Source of the DNA: Paenibacillus marchantiophytorum
GTDB taxonomy: Bacteria; Bacillota; Bacilli; Paenibacillales; NBRC-103111
Assembly: GCF_014640555.1 (NCBI RefSeq)
Contig: NZ_BMHE01000022.1
Span: 43,092-107,091 of the forward strand
Reading direction: 5' to 3'
DNA length: 64,000 nt
Position numbers and translations under genes: made by a program. Below, piece by piece: positions 26,054-34,518 of this stretch. Under the pieces are notes generated by a model. It was not told the origin of the DNA, searched no databases, and saw nothing but the letters and a program-made list of their open reading frames with translations. Each line of letters opens with the position of its first letter. Positions within the stretch are counted from its first letter, which is position 1.

Positions 26054-26620
26054 TTACAGCGCCGTCTCCAACCTTTTAACCATCCGATTAAATAAATGCC
26101 CACTAACCGTTACGACACCATCTTCCTTATACCCCATCTTAACGTACAAAGCCTTCGCGGCGGTATTCTCCAGATCCACAAGCAGCATAATTTTATCATG
26201 GCCAAGCTCTGCAGCTTGCTGTTCGAACAATCGCAGCAGTTTGGTTCCAATCCCTCTGCCTTGGTAATCCGCATGAACGGCGATGGAGTCCAAATAATAT
26301 TCATCCTCGCGTGCTTCACGCTCAATGCTCACCGTTGTGCTGCCGTTCGCAGCTAGGCGATTAAGAAATGGACGATCCAGTTCCGCCGCTTGACTGCCAT
26401 GGTAGGCCAGCATAAAGGCGATGACGCGATTGTCTTCTTCGAGCACCAACACGTTTTCGAAGCTGATGCGGTTGCCTTTTTCCTGGAAAAATCCCTCCAG
26501 CACCTGGAGAGCTGTCCCAACATCCTGGGTTCCCGCCAACGTGTGGGCAATATCGCCTATCGCCGTATACATTAAACTAATTACTGCAGCAGCATCTTCT
26601 TTTTTTGCCTGACGTATCAT
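26054..26620 (-). CDS. GNAT family N-acetyltransferase
   Basis: 188 residues. The acetyl-CoA binding motif is complete: YLDSIAVHADYQGRGIGTKLL (QGRGIG) followed by LVDLENTAAKALYVKMGY. AAGGAGG precedes the ATG. The target amine (protein N-terminus, small molecule or antibiotic) cannot be read from sequence. It starts 15 bases after the stop of the MFS efflux gene, so the two are probably one transcript under the TetR operator at 27859. Confidence 0.85.
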   Translation of the reverse strand: MIRQAKKEDAAAVISLMYTAIGDIAHTLAGTQDVGTALQVLEGFFQEKGNRISFENVLVLEEDNRVIAFMLAYHGSQAAELDRPFLNRLAANGSTTVSIEREAREDEYYLDSIAVHADYQGRGIGTKLLRLFEQQAAELGHDKIMLLVDLENTAAKALYVKMGYKEDGVVTVSGHLFNRMVKRLETAL

Positions 26621-26635
26621 AATTTTTCCTCCTTT

Positions 26636-27817
26636 TTAAGCAACTACTCTTCTTCTCGCCTTTACGGATAAAACGTAACATAAGATGAGGACGATGGAAG
26701 CTGAAATATAGGGATAATTAATATCCATATCAAATAAAAAGCCTGCAACTATAGGTCCAACGATATTTCCCAGACTTGTATAAGCCGAGTTTAGACCTGC
26801 AACATATCCTTGCTGATCAGGAGCTACTTTGGACATTTGAGTACTGATTGCCGGACGTAAGACATCCATTGCCAAAAACACAATAAAAGTAACCACAACA
26901 ACCAACCAATATTTGTTTACAAATAACGTTAACAGGACGAATATCCCTGATATGATTAAACTATAAGAGATTACTTTCTTCTCTCCAAAACGGTTCAAAA
27001 GCCAACCGAATAGAGTCGCTTGCACGACAGCACCAGCAATGGATCCGAATGTGATAATGTACGCAATGTCTTTCGGTGTAAAACCGAATTTGTGGTCGAC
27101 GAACAAACCAAAGATAGTCTCGTAGTTCGCCAAACCGAAAGAAGAAACAAACACGATAATCAAACTTAAAAAGTAAGGCTCTCGGTATGAATAGCGCAGT
27201 TGGAGAAACAGGTTTTGTTTATCCACAGTCTTGGAAACTTGACGCTTTTCTACAGGTAATGATTCTGGCAAAATCAATGCGGTGATTACCGCTGCTAAGC
27301 CGCCTGCGACTGCCGCTGCATAGAAGGGAAACCGAATTCCGTATTCCGCTAAAAACCCTCCGATACCTGGCCCAATAATAAATCCCGTTGTTATCGCTGC
27401 AGTAATGTATCCCATACCTCTGGCTCTTTCTTCACTGGAGGTAACATCTGCTGTATAGGCCATGATGGCAGGCATGATGAGTGCAGCGCCAATTCCCCCC
27501 AGAAATCTAGCAGCAAAGAGCAAATAAGTCGAACTAACAGCTCCGAATAGCCACTCCGAGAGTGCAAAAATAACCATCCCAGAAACAATTATCTTTTTGC
27601 GTCCCCAATTATCAGACAATCTTCCGGCCAAAGGTGAAAACAATAACTGCGTGAGTGAAAAAGCCGCGACAAGCATCCCTACGGTACTTCCGCTTATATG
27701 AAGTTCCGTCATGTACTTAGGCATAATCGGAACTACAAGTCCTATCCCTGTGAAGACTAGAAAAATATTAAATATGAGGAGCAATAGCGCGCCCCTTTTT
27801 CTTAGTAGTATGTTCAT
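26636..27817 (-). CDS. MFS multidrug efflux transporter (Bmr/NorA-like)
   Basis: 393 residues with 12 predicted transmembrane helices. Motif A is present between helices 2 and 3 (GRLSDNWGRKKIIVSG) and the antiporter motif C in helix 5 (TTGFIIGPGIGGFLAEYG), the signature of drug:proton antiporters such as Bmr and NorA. A TetR operator-like palindrome lies about 45 bases upstream (27859-27880). The TetR gene is immediately upstream on the same strand. It probably exports toxic compounds and is derepressed by them. Confidence 0.88.
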   Translation of the reverse strand: MNILLRKRGALLLLIFNIFLVFTGIGLVVPIMPKYMTELHISGSTVGMLVAAFSLTQLLFSPLAGRLSDNWGRKKIIVSGMVIFALSEWLFGAVSSTYLLFAARFLGGIGAALIMPAIMAYTADVTSSEERARGMGYITAAITTGFIIGPGIGGFLAEYGIRFPFYAAAVAGGLAAVITALILPESLPVEKRQVSKTVDKQNLFLQLRYSYREPYFLSLIIVFVSSFGLANYETIFGLFVDHKFGFTPKDIAYIITFGSIAGAVVQATLFGWLLNRFGEKKVISYSLIISGIFVLLTLFVNKYWLVVVVTFIVFLAMDVLRPAISTQMSKVAPDQQGYVAGLNSAYTSLGNIVGPIVAGFLFDMDINYPYISASIVLILCYVLSVKARRRVVA

Positions 27818-27858
27818 AATAATTCTCCTGGATGTATTTGTGATTTGCGCGAAAATTT

Positions 27859-27880
27859 ATACTGAACGTTCATTCTGTAA
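27859..27880. promoter_or_regulatory. TetR operator upstream of MFS gene
   Basis: ATACTGAACGTTCATTC with TGAACGTTCA as a perfect 10-bp palindrome. The same sequence recurs at 28548-28569 upstream of the TetR gene; 20 of 22 positions agree. Confidence 0.7.
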
Positions 27881-27903
27881 AAAATCAAAAGAAAGCAAAT
27901 GAT

Positions 27904-28503
27904 TCAACTGCGGTTTTCTGTAATCCCGTTCAGGAAAACTTGAATCGCTAAACGATATAATGCGAGCGCATCCTTCTGGCTTAATTTTTGAGACATCTGA
28001 CTGAGGCCCATGGTTAAACTTTCAAAAATAACGGAAAGCCCTTTTACGTTGCTTTGTTTGAATTCCCCGCTATCAATCCCTTGCTGTATCAGCGTTTCAT
28101 AGAATTTAAGATGTCCATTCACCAGTTCGGTTATTCGTTCTTCAACATCACTGGCTTTCTCTTCGTTATTAAAAAATTCATTAGCTGCTTTGGTCAAAGG
28201 ATGGTTTAGATCTTCAAGAACCATTTGCTCTGCAATCCCGAACATTTTCTCCGTCGTTGTTGGGTAAAGCGACTCTTTTTCTTTCCATTGGGCTTCCCAT
28301 TCCCGGTCCCATTCCTCAATTAAATAGAGAAACAGCCCTTCCTTGCTTTTGAAATGATAATAAATGTTCCCCTTGCTGCTCCCTGTTGCACCCACAATAT
28401 CCTCAATCGAAGTTGCCTTGTAACCTTTTTGAACAAACAGGCTCCTGGCAGCGTCCGCAACTCTTTTCTTGGTACTCTCGCTTTGCAGTTGCTTTTTGTT
28501 CAT
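27904..28503 (-). CDS. TetR family repressor of the adjacent MFS gene
   Basis: 199 residues. The N-terminal helix-turn-helix (ATSIEDIVGATGSSKGNIYYHFKSKEG) is typical of the TetR/QacR family; the C-terminal ligand domain is unlike any I can name. Near-identical palindromes lie before this gene and before the MFS gene, so it very probably represses both and itself. An 86-base gap with the second operator separates it from the MFS gene. Confidence 0.85.
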   Translation of the reverse strand: MNKKQLQSESTKKRVADAARSLFVQKGYKATSIEDIVGATGSSKGNIYYHFKSKEGLFLYLIEEWDREWEAQWKEKESLYPTTTEKMFGIAEQMVLEDLNHPLTKAANEFFNNEEKASDVEERITELVNGHLKFYETLIQQGIDSGEFKQSNVKGLSVIFESLTMGLSQMSQKLSQKDALALYRLAIQVFLNGITENRS

Positions 28504-28547
28504 ACGCTCCCACTCCGATTCAATGGATAGATTAATTACTTATAATA

Positions 28548-28569
28548 ATACTGAACGTTCATTCAGTAT
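28548..28569. promoter_or_regulatory. TetR autoregulatory operator
   Basis: Outer arms ATACTGAA and TTCAGTAT are perfectly inverted, and TGAACGTTCA forms an inner palindrome. It lies 45 bases upstream of the TetR start. Confidence 0.75.
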
Positions 28570-28633
28570 ATTAGCATAGATAGCAGTTTTATTCAAGCCG
28601 CGCCAATCATCAAGACCGAATAACATCAACTGC

Positions 28634-28677
28634 AAAGAGTCGAAGCTCACCAGCAGTAGGGTGATTTCCGACTCTTT
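28634..28677 (-). terminator. Terminator after second TetR gene
   Basis: AAAGAGTCG / CGACTCTTT outer stem with an inner TCACC / GGTGA stem, just after the stop at 28687. There is no long U-run. Confidence 0.55.
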
Positions 28678-28686
28678 TGTTTCTGA

Positions 28687-29328
28687 CTATTCGCTTTTGG
28701 GCAACTGATTAGAAGTCTGTTTGGCAAGTGGGAGTCCTAATTCCAAATCGGATAGCGCTTCATCAATTGAAGCAACAAAGTTAGCTTCTGGATGGCTGGC
28801 ACAATAAAGCTGAACGGCCATCATTGCACCTGTCACCGAACCGGCAAACGTAAGTATTTCAAGATCATCTACCGTGCGATGAAGACGATCTGCCACAAGA
28901 TTGGCAATCAACAGCAAGGATTTGTTCGTCTGAATTAATGAAGCAGCACGCAGCTCTGGAACAGATGATATTAATTTCGTTCGCTCGCGCAAGGCTTCTT
29001 TTCTCTCCTGATCAACGGAATCAAAGACGGCTTTCACGGACATCCGCAGCGCTTGAATCGGATTCAAGTCGAGAGGTTGTTTCTGGAATTCATGAATAAT
29101 CATTGGATCAAGCTCATCCTCGATAACCAGTGCTTCTTTAGTCGAGAAGTAGCGGAATAATGTGCTAAGGGAAATCTCGCTTGCTTCTGCAATCTGTTCG
29201 ATCGTCGTCGCATGATAACCTTGTTCGTGGAACAGACGCAGTGCTTGCTGCTGCAGCAGCAATCGGGTTTTCTGTTTTTTCTTTTCACGAAGCCCGATCT
29301 TCACTGGTTCCGAATGTTCAGAGAGCAT
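28687..29328 (-). CDS. TetR family regulator, partner of DHA2 efflux pump
   Basis: 213 residues. TetR helix-turn-helix at about 28-65 (TTIEQIAEASEISLSTLFRYFSTKE), with an AcrR-type C-terminal domain (RTKLISSVPELRAASLIQ). GAGGTGATAG precedes the ATG. It is the second gene of the operon behind the 14-helix MFS pump, 22 bases after its stop. The half-site ACTGTCA is found just before this gene (29343-29349) and a full palindrome lies at the pump promoter, which fits autoregulation. Confidence 0.85.
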   Translation of the reverse strand: MLSEHSEPVKIGLREKKKQKTRLLLQQQALRLFHEQGYHATTIEQIAEASEISLSTLFRYFSTKEALVIEDELDPMIIHEFQKQPLDLNPIQALRMSVKAVFDSVDQERKEALRERTKLISSVPELRAASLIQTNKSLLLIANLVADRLHRTVDDLEILTFAGSVTGAMMAVQLYCASHPEANFVASIDEALSDLELGLPLAKQTSNQLPKSE

Positions 29329-29350
29329 GAATCTATCACCTCAACTGTCA

Positions 29351-30883
29351 TTATAACAGGTTCGATTCTAATGTTTCCAGCCCCACTGCTTCTTCTTGGG
29401 GTGATGAGACCGCGATCACTTCTCTTTTCAAAAAGAAACAGATGAAGATAACGACGAGCGCATGGATACAACTGACCCAGAAGAGATTTTGGAAAGCCTC
29501 CGAGAAAACGGATTTGATCTGTTCGATCATTTTCCCGTCAAGGCCAGACGGAATACTTCCCTGCGCGGCATCACCGATGCTTGCAGCGCTGTTCGCTGGC
29601 AATGTTAAGACGAGCTTGTCAATGCCAGATGTAACGTGGGAAGCGAGCAAGCTGCCGAAAACACTGACGCCAATCGTCATCCCGAACGACTGAAATAACG
29701 TGATCGATGTAAGTGCGACGCCGCTGTTCTCCTTCTCAACTGACTCTTGCACAATCAGATTATTATTGAGTAGAAAACCGTAACCGAGTCCCAGAAGAAT
29801 AAAGAAGCCCATGATCTCCATAATAGGTGTGTTCATATCAAGACTGGTCAGCAAGAAAAGAGCCAGTACAGTAAGTACCATCGATACGATGTATATGGTT
29901 CTGTAAGCCACTTTGGTCATTAATCGTCCGGTGACTAGGCTCGAGACAATGACTCCGATCATTAATGGCAAAGTAAGGTATCCGGATGCTATCGGCGAGA
30001 GGCCGAGCACGTTCTGAGCGAAGAACGGGAACGAAGCGAAGGAACCCATAATCGCTATCACCAGCGTAAATACCAGAAGTGACAATACGACGAACGTCCG
30101 ATTCTTGAAGAGGTGCAGCGGCAGAATCGGTTCTTTTGCCTTATGCTCAGCGAATACGAATAAGCCGATCAAGATGACGCCGAGCGCCCACAAGCCAACG
30201 ATCAGCGGCGAACCCCAAGCGAGTCCCTCGGTCTCGTGGAGAACCGGCGTTAGGAGCAGGGAAACGATCGCTCCGACGAGCAGGAACGCGCCTGCCCAGT
30301 CGATGCTCGCTTTCATGTTGCCTCTGGATTCGGTCAACCCGGTAGAAAGCAGGATAGCTGCAACGATGCCGACCGGGATGTTGACCCAGAAAATCCAATG
30401 CCAAGAAATATGCTGCGTGAAGTATCCCCCGAGCAAAGGGCCTAGGAGCTGCGGAACAAACATGACAGCACCGAAAATCCCTTGGGTTTTGGCGCGCTGC
30501 TCAACGGTAAACGTATCGCCGAAAATAACCATCGCCAGCGGCAGCAGTCCCCCAGCACCGATCCCTTGAATGCCGCGCCCCAATAGTAATGTCGGCATCG
30601 AGCTTGCGAATCCGCTTATAATCGATCCCCCTATGAACAAGCTCATGCTCAGGATATAAATTCGCTTGCGACCAAACAAATCCGCCAACTTTCCCAGAAT
30701 CGGCATGAAAGCTGTCATCGTGAGCATATAGATCCCAGCCACCCAGCCATACAACGACAACCCATTCAAATCACGAATGATACTGGGCAGAGCCGTGCTA
30801 ACGACGGTTTCATCAAGCTCAGCGAAAATAATTCCGATAATTAGGCCAGTCACAATTAGAGCTTTGTTGTTTTTTCGTTTCAA
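29351..30883 (-). CDS. DHA2-family MFS drug exporter (14 TM)
   Basis: 510 residues with 14 hydrophobic segments. The opening motif D1 (IIFAELDETVVSTALPSI) and motif A (GKLADLFGRKRIYIL) mark the EmrB/QacA branch of drug:proton antiporters; motif C-like FVPQLLGPLLGGYF is present too. The TTG start at 30883 has AGGAGG 8 bases upstream. A TTGACA promoter and an overlapping palindrome lie about 50 bases upstream. Together with the TetR gene downstream this forms a self-regulated efflux operon. Confidence 0.88.
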   Translation of the reverse strand: MKRKNNKALIVTGLIIGIIFAELDETVVSTALPSIIRDLNGLSLYGWVAGIYMLTMTAFMPILGKLADLFGRKRIYILSMSLFIGGSIISGFASSMPTLLLGRGIQGIGAGGLLPLAMVIFGDTFTVEQRAKTQGIFGAVMFVPQLLGPLLGGYFTQHISWHWIFWVNIPVGIVAAILLSTGLTESRGNMKASIDWAGAFLLVGAIVSLLLTPVLHETEGLAWGSPLIVGLWALGVILIGLFVFAEHKAKEPILPLHLFKNRTFVVLSLLVFTLVIAIMGSFASFPFFAQNVLGLSPIASGYLTLPLMIGVIVSSLVTGRLMTKVAYRTIYIVSMVLTVLALFLLTSLDMNTPIMEIMGFFILLGLGYGFLLNNNLIVQESVEKENSGVALTSITLFQSFGMTIGVSVFGSLLASHVTSGIDKLVLTLPANSAASIGDAAQGSIPSGLDGKMIEQIKSVFSEAFQNLFWVSCIHALVVIFICFFLKREVIAVSSPQEEAVGLETLESNLL

Positions 30884-30935
30884 AGTAGGTGCCTCCTTTT
30901 GTTGTTTAACTTCAATAATGAAAGTTTATATCTTA

Positions 30936-30950
30936 TGATAGTTACTGTCA
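30936..30950. promoter_or_regulatory. TetR-type operator overlapping the pump promoter
   Basis: TGATAGTTACTGTCA has 7-bp arms with one mismatch around a central T. On the - strand it overlaps TTGACA, a consensus -35 box, followed 17 bases later by TAAACT. Confidence 0.6.
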
Positions 30951-31019
30951 ATTTATATTTAGTGTCAGTTTTTTTGAGTACAAAATGGAAATGGAAGTCC
31001 TCTTGTCCTGGCCTTCCTT

Positions 31020-31290
31020 CATTGCTGTAACGCTGTTTTTCAGCGTTATCACTCCTCGGGTTTGCTTCTGCTGGCCGGCGGATTTACTTGATCTTAAGAC
31101 TGTTTTACAGTCTTAAAGTCTAGAATTCGCGCCATGCCTTTGCTGTAACGCTGTTTTTCAGCGTTAACTCCTCGAGTTTGCTTCTGTCCGGCGGATTTTC
31201 TTGATCTTAAGACTGTTTTACAGTCTTAAAGTCTAGAATTCGCGCCACGCCTTTGCTGTAACGCTGTTTTTCAGCGTTATCTCCTCGGGT
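31020..31290. repeat. 2.5-copy tandem repeat (113-118 bp) with two hairpins per unit
   Basis: Hairpin 1, AACGCTG-T5-CAGCGTT, occurs at 31028-31048, 31146-31166 and 31259-31279. Hairpin 2, AAGACTG-TTTTA-CAGTCTT, occurs at 31094-31116 and 31207-31229. The bases between them (CTCCTCGGGTTTGCTTCTG, and AGTCTAGAATTCGCGCCA) are also repeated almost exactly. No reading frame is preserved. Confidence 0.85.
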
Positions 31291-31540
31291 TTGCTGCTGT
31301 CCAGCGCGTTTTCGCAACTTCACTACGCTCAAGCGCCTATGAAGCGGATCGTAGATGCCTTACTCGGTCCAAATTCGGCCAGATTGCTAGTTTCGCGGAA
31401 CGTAGATCACTTATTCCGACGTTTCCGCCTCCAATCTGGCGATTTCCTAACACATAGCGAACTCACGATCCGCGACAGCCCCATTTATATGCATTTCCCA
31501 CAAAATAACGGATCAATATTCCGCTTCATTCAGCAAACGC
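31291..31540. other. Non-coding stretch downstream of speD-like gene
   Basis: GC-moderate sequence with short internal echoes (GTAGATGCCTTACT and GTAGATCACTTATT). A 94-codon frame on + has no ribosome site and no recognisable motif, so it is not called. Confidence 0.4.
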
Positions 31541-31579
31541 ACAAAAAAAACGCCAACAGCATCCTTCGCTGTTAGCGTT
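31541..31579 (-). terminator. Terminator of the speD operon
   Basis: AACGCTAACAGC / GCTGTTGGCGTT arms (one mismatch) around a 7-base loop, followed on the - strand by T8. It lies 21 bases after the stop of the SpeD-like gene. Confidence 0.9.
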
Positions 31580-31600
31580 CCGCTTTCACTATAAATGACA

Positions 31601-32068
31601 CTACATCCGAAACTTCGCAGCATCCGAAGCATCTGCAGCAGCATCGGAGGCATCTACTTCAAGGGCAGCCTCCGAAACAACGTCTGCCTCATTCGAAATA
31701 CGAACATGCAGCGCTCCCATGCCTCTCGATAGGCTAGCTTGTGAAGTTGAATTTGGTTGTAAGAAGTCGAGCATCGCTTGAATAGCTATTTGTGGATCGA
31801 CTGATTCTCCGCACGTGTAACAATCCAGCGCTGCGAAGCCTTTTTCCGGATAGGTGTGGATGGACATGTGACTCTCGGATAACAGAAGCAACACTGTGGC
31901 GCCTTGCGGCTCGAATTGTTTGGATTGGACCGAAAGAATCGTGGCTCCGCTCGCTTCTGCCGCTTGAACCATTTGTTTGCACAGGAGGTCAGCCGCATTT
32001 AAGTGATCAAAATGTACTCCCCAAGCATCCACAGCAACATGACGTCCATACGTTGAATATTCCATCAT
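31601..32068 (-). CDS. speD: S-adenosylmethionine decarboxylase family proenzyme (SpeD-like)
   Basis: 155 residues. LLLSESHMSIHTYPEKG is the family self-cleavage site: cleavage between Glu65 and Ser66 makes the pyruvoyl cofactor. GFAALDCYTCG provides the catalytic Cys, and YGRHVAVDAWG is the N-terminal strand. B. subtilis SpeD has 126 residues; here a C-terminal tail of about 25 residues (EVDASDAAADASDAAKF) is extra. GAGGAG overlaps the end of the upstream nitrilase gene, and the start follows its stop codon immediately, so translation is coupled. No spermidine synthase gene is adjacent. SpeD homologues lacking SpeE have been reported to act as arginine or ornithine decarboxylases, so the substrate is open. 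Confidence 0.85.
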   Translation of the reverse strand: MMEYSTYGRHVAVDAWGVHFDHLNAADLLCKQMVQAAEASGATILSVQSKQFEPQGATVLLLLSESHMSIHTYPEKGFAALDCYTCGESVDPQIAIQAMLDFLQPNSTSQASLSRGMGALHVRISNEADVVSEAALEVDASDAAADASDAAKFRM

Positions 32069-32959
32069 TCAGCACTCCTCTATTCGCATTTTACGCAATT
32101 CTCTGCTGTACACTCGTCGACGGTCATAAAAGGGCGCAACCACGCCTTGCTTGTGATTGGCATGAAGTTTGGCGAAATCCAGCTCAGCGATCACGAACAT
32201 GTCTCGGTTCAGTTCGCCTGCCTGGATAATGCCATCTGCTGAAAAAGGCACGTCGCATGGCGTAAATATGCCAGCCTGACAATATCCTTGATCTACCTGC
32301 GGACGTTCATCCGGCAATGAGCCCACCATCCCGCTTAGCACGACATAGTATTGATTTTCAATGGCTCTGGCCTGACAGCAATATCGAACACGGTAATAGC
32401 CGAAAGCACTATCTGTGTAAGAAGGGCAAAGCACCAATTGCACACCGCTCTCCCCAGCCAACCGGGCAAGCTCAGGAAATTCAATATCATAACAAGTCAG
32501 AATCGCCCAACGCCCCCACTGCGTTTCAATAATATTCAGCTTGTCGCCTGCAGCAAGCGGCCAGCGGTTTCTCTCTTCGGGCGTTAAATGGAGCTTATTC
32601 TGCTCCTCGATGCGGCCATCCGGGAAAAAGAGGCTGGCTTTGTTCACGTAGCCTTTGTCCTCTTGGCAAATATGGGTTCCCCCAAGGATAATAACATTCA
32701 ACTCACGGCTGTAACGCTGAAAAAAGGCGATATACTCACTTGTATAAGCATCTAGATGCCGACATGCCTCTTCATGTGTCATTACCGGCTGATGGCTAAG
32801 CAAATGCGCGGTCACATATTCAGGAAAAATAATGAGATTTGCGCCTTTTGCCACCGCCTCGCGCAGTTTCCTCCCTAGTCGGGACCAGAAGTCAGCGTCA
32901 GACTCGGCATCCGCGAGGCCATATTGTGCGGTAGCTACTTTAAGATTTTGCATATACAT
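32069..32959 (-). CDS. Carbon-nitrogen hydrolase (nitrilase superfamily)
   Basis: 296 residues, the usual single-domain nitrilase length. The triad is intact: Glu in LIIFPEYVTAHLL, Lys in NKLHLTPEERNRW, Cys in ILTCYDIEFPELARL. GGGAGGAG precedes the ATG at 32959. It is cytoplasmic. It lies 20 bases after the GNAT-nitrilase gene and abuts the SpeD-like gene, so the three form one operon. In polyamine pathways the comparable enzyme is N-carbamoylputrescine amidase; that role fits the setting but not a specific motif, so it remains a hypothesis. Confidence 0.85.
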   Translation of the reverse strand: MYMQNLKVATAQYGLADAESDADFWSRLGRKLREAVAKGANLIIFPEYVTAHLLSHQPVMTHEEACRHLDAYTSEYIAFFQRYSRELNVIILGGTHICQEDKGYVNKASLFFPDGRIEEQNKLHLTPEERNRWPLAAGDKLNIIETQWGRWAILTCYDIEFPELARLAGESGVQLVLCPSYTDSAFGYYRVRYCCQARAIENQYYVVLSGMVGSLPDERPQVDQGYCQAGIFTPCDVPFSADGIIQAGELNRDMFVIAELDFAKLHANHKQGVVAPFYDRRRVYSRELRKMRIEEC

Positions 32960-32979
32960 GAGCTATAGCTCCTCCCTGT

Positions 32980-34518
32980 CTAGGAACGAATTTGAAGGGA
33001 ATAGATGTCGGTTCGTCGATCCCGAAAGGTCAAAACATCCGTCGATTTGCGGTGGCGCTGCAAAATCTCCATGTCGACCTCCGCCATGATGACTGTCTCT
33101 GTATTCTCGCTGCATTCGCCGGCGATCCCGTCCCGCGGGAATGAGAAATCAGCAGGCGTATACACGCCAGACTGTGCATATTGGATATCGACATTGTCCA
33201 CATGTGTAAGATTGCCAACGGTTCCAGAAGTCACGGTGAACACTTGATTCTCAATCGCCCGTGCCTGGGCACAATATTTAACACGAAGAAATGCTTGGCG
33301 ATCTTCCGCGCAAAAAGGTACGAAAATTATCTGAGCGCCTTCCTCGGCCACAATACGCGAAATTTCCGGATACTCGATATCGCTGCTTAGCTGGATCGAT
33401 ATCTTCCCGCAATCCGTATCGAATACTTCAAGCTTCGAGCCGCCGTTGATTCCCCACCATCTCCGTTCGTTCGGTGAGATATGGAGCTTGTACTGCTGCG
33501 CAATCGTTCCGTCCCGGCGGAATAAATGGCCGACGTTATAGATGCGATTGTTTTTTTCCACGAAATGGGAGCCACCAATGATGTTCACATTATATTTAAC
33601 CGCTAATTCGGTAAATAACTCAACATACTGCGTTGTGAACGTGCTGAGTTTTCGAACGGCAAGGCTCGGCGAGCGTTCCTCGAGGAACGAGAGCAGCTGC
33701 ATCGTCACATTTTCTGGGAAAACGGCAAAATCAGATTTGTAGTCAGCCGAAACATCGACATAGTGCTCGCATTGCGTGGCGAATTCCTCGAAAGAGTCAA
33801 TTTTTTTCATCATATATTGAATGACACAAATGCGAACAGGGAACGACAGCTTGTAGTGCGTTTTGCTGTTGCTGGGCTTATAGTCAATATTGTTCCATTC
33901 GAGCAATGCGGCGAAATTCATCGAATCCTCGTCATCGGACAAATAGTTCGTAATAATCCGCTTCAGGGTGAAACCGTTCATCATCTGGAAGGTGAGTACA
34001 GGATCGTAAATATTCTGCTGAAGCACCTCTTCCGCATATTCTCGGGGCGACATCATGTCACTGTGTTTGTGATACCCGGGAATGCGGCCCCCAACAATGA
34101 TGCTCCGGAGATTCAGCTTCTCAGCTAATCGCTTGCGAGCTTCATAAAGTCTTCTGCCGATTTTCATTCGACGATAATCAGGATGCACCATGACTTCCAT
34201 CCCGTACAAATTTTCACCACGCGGGTTATGGTTGCGGATAAAGCCTTTATCCGTAATCTCAGAATAGGTATGCTGCTCCAAGTAATCATCGAAATTAACG
34301 ATTAAGCTCGAACAGGAGCCGATGATATCGCCATCCAGTTCCACACAAATTTGTCCCTCGGGAAAAATACGGATGTGGCTCTCCAAATGCGTTATCTGCC
34401 ATGGGTTCATATTCGGGAAGCATATGTGCTGCAAGGCAATTATTTTCTGGAAATCTGCGGCTTCAATGCTGCGGATAATCACTTTCTTTTCAAATTGTGA
34501 AATTTGATCGGATGTCAT
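32980..34518 (-). CDS. GNAT acetyltransferase-nitrilase fusion (YhcX-like), catalytic Cys replaced
   Basis: 512 residues from the ATG at 34518 (GGGGAG 5 bases upstream), matching the size of B. subtilis YhcX. Residues 1-210 are a GNAT domain with the acetyl-CoA loop (VHPDYRRMKIGRRLYEARKR). Residues of about 225-512 are a nitrilase domain: Glu is kept (FAVFPENVTMQ), Lys is kept (QYKLHISPNERRWW), but the Cys position reads IQLSSDIEYPEIS, so Ser stands where the sister protein has TCYD. The nitrilase half may be inactive or act as a binding module for its intact neighbour. First gene of the three-gene SpeD operon; 1.1 kb of repeats lies upstream. Confidence 0.85.
   Translation of the reverse strand: MTSDQISQFEKKVIIRSIEAADFQKIIALQHICFPNMNPWQITHLESHIRIFPEGQICVELDGDIIGSCSSLIVNFDDYLEQHTYSEITDKGFIRNHNPRGENLYGMEVMVHPDYRRMKIGRRLYEARKRLAEKLNLRSIIVGGRIPGYHKHSDMMSPREYAEEVLQQNIYDPVLTFQMMNGFTLKRIITNYLSDDEDSMNFAALLEWNNIDYKPSNSKTHYKLSFPVRICVIQYMMKKIDSFEEFATQCEHYVDVSADYKSDFAVFPENVTMQLLSFLEERSPSLAVRKLSTFTTQYVELFTELAVKYNVNIIGGSHFVEKNNRIYNVGHLFRRDGTIAQQYKLHISPNERRWWGINGGSKLEVFDTDCGKISIQLSSDIEYPEISRIVAEEGAQIIFVPFCAEDRQAFLRVKYCAQARAIENQVFTVTSGTVGNLTHVDNVDIQYAQSGVYTPADFSFPRDGIAGECSENTETVIMAEVDMEILQRHRKSTDVLTFRDRRTDIYSLQIRS

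Noticed and set aside
31291..31575. 94-codon frame on + after the hairpin repeat
   Set aside because: Begins inside repeat-derived sequence, no ribosome site, runs into the terminator of the SpeD operon.
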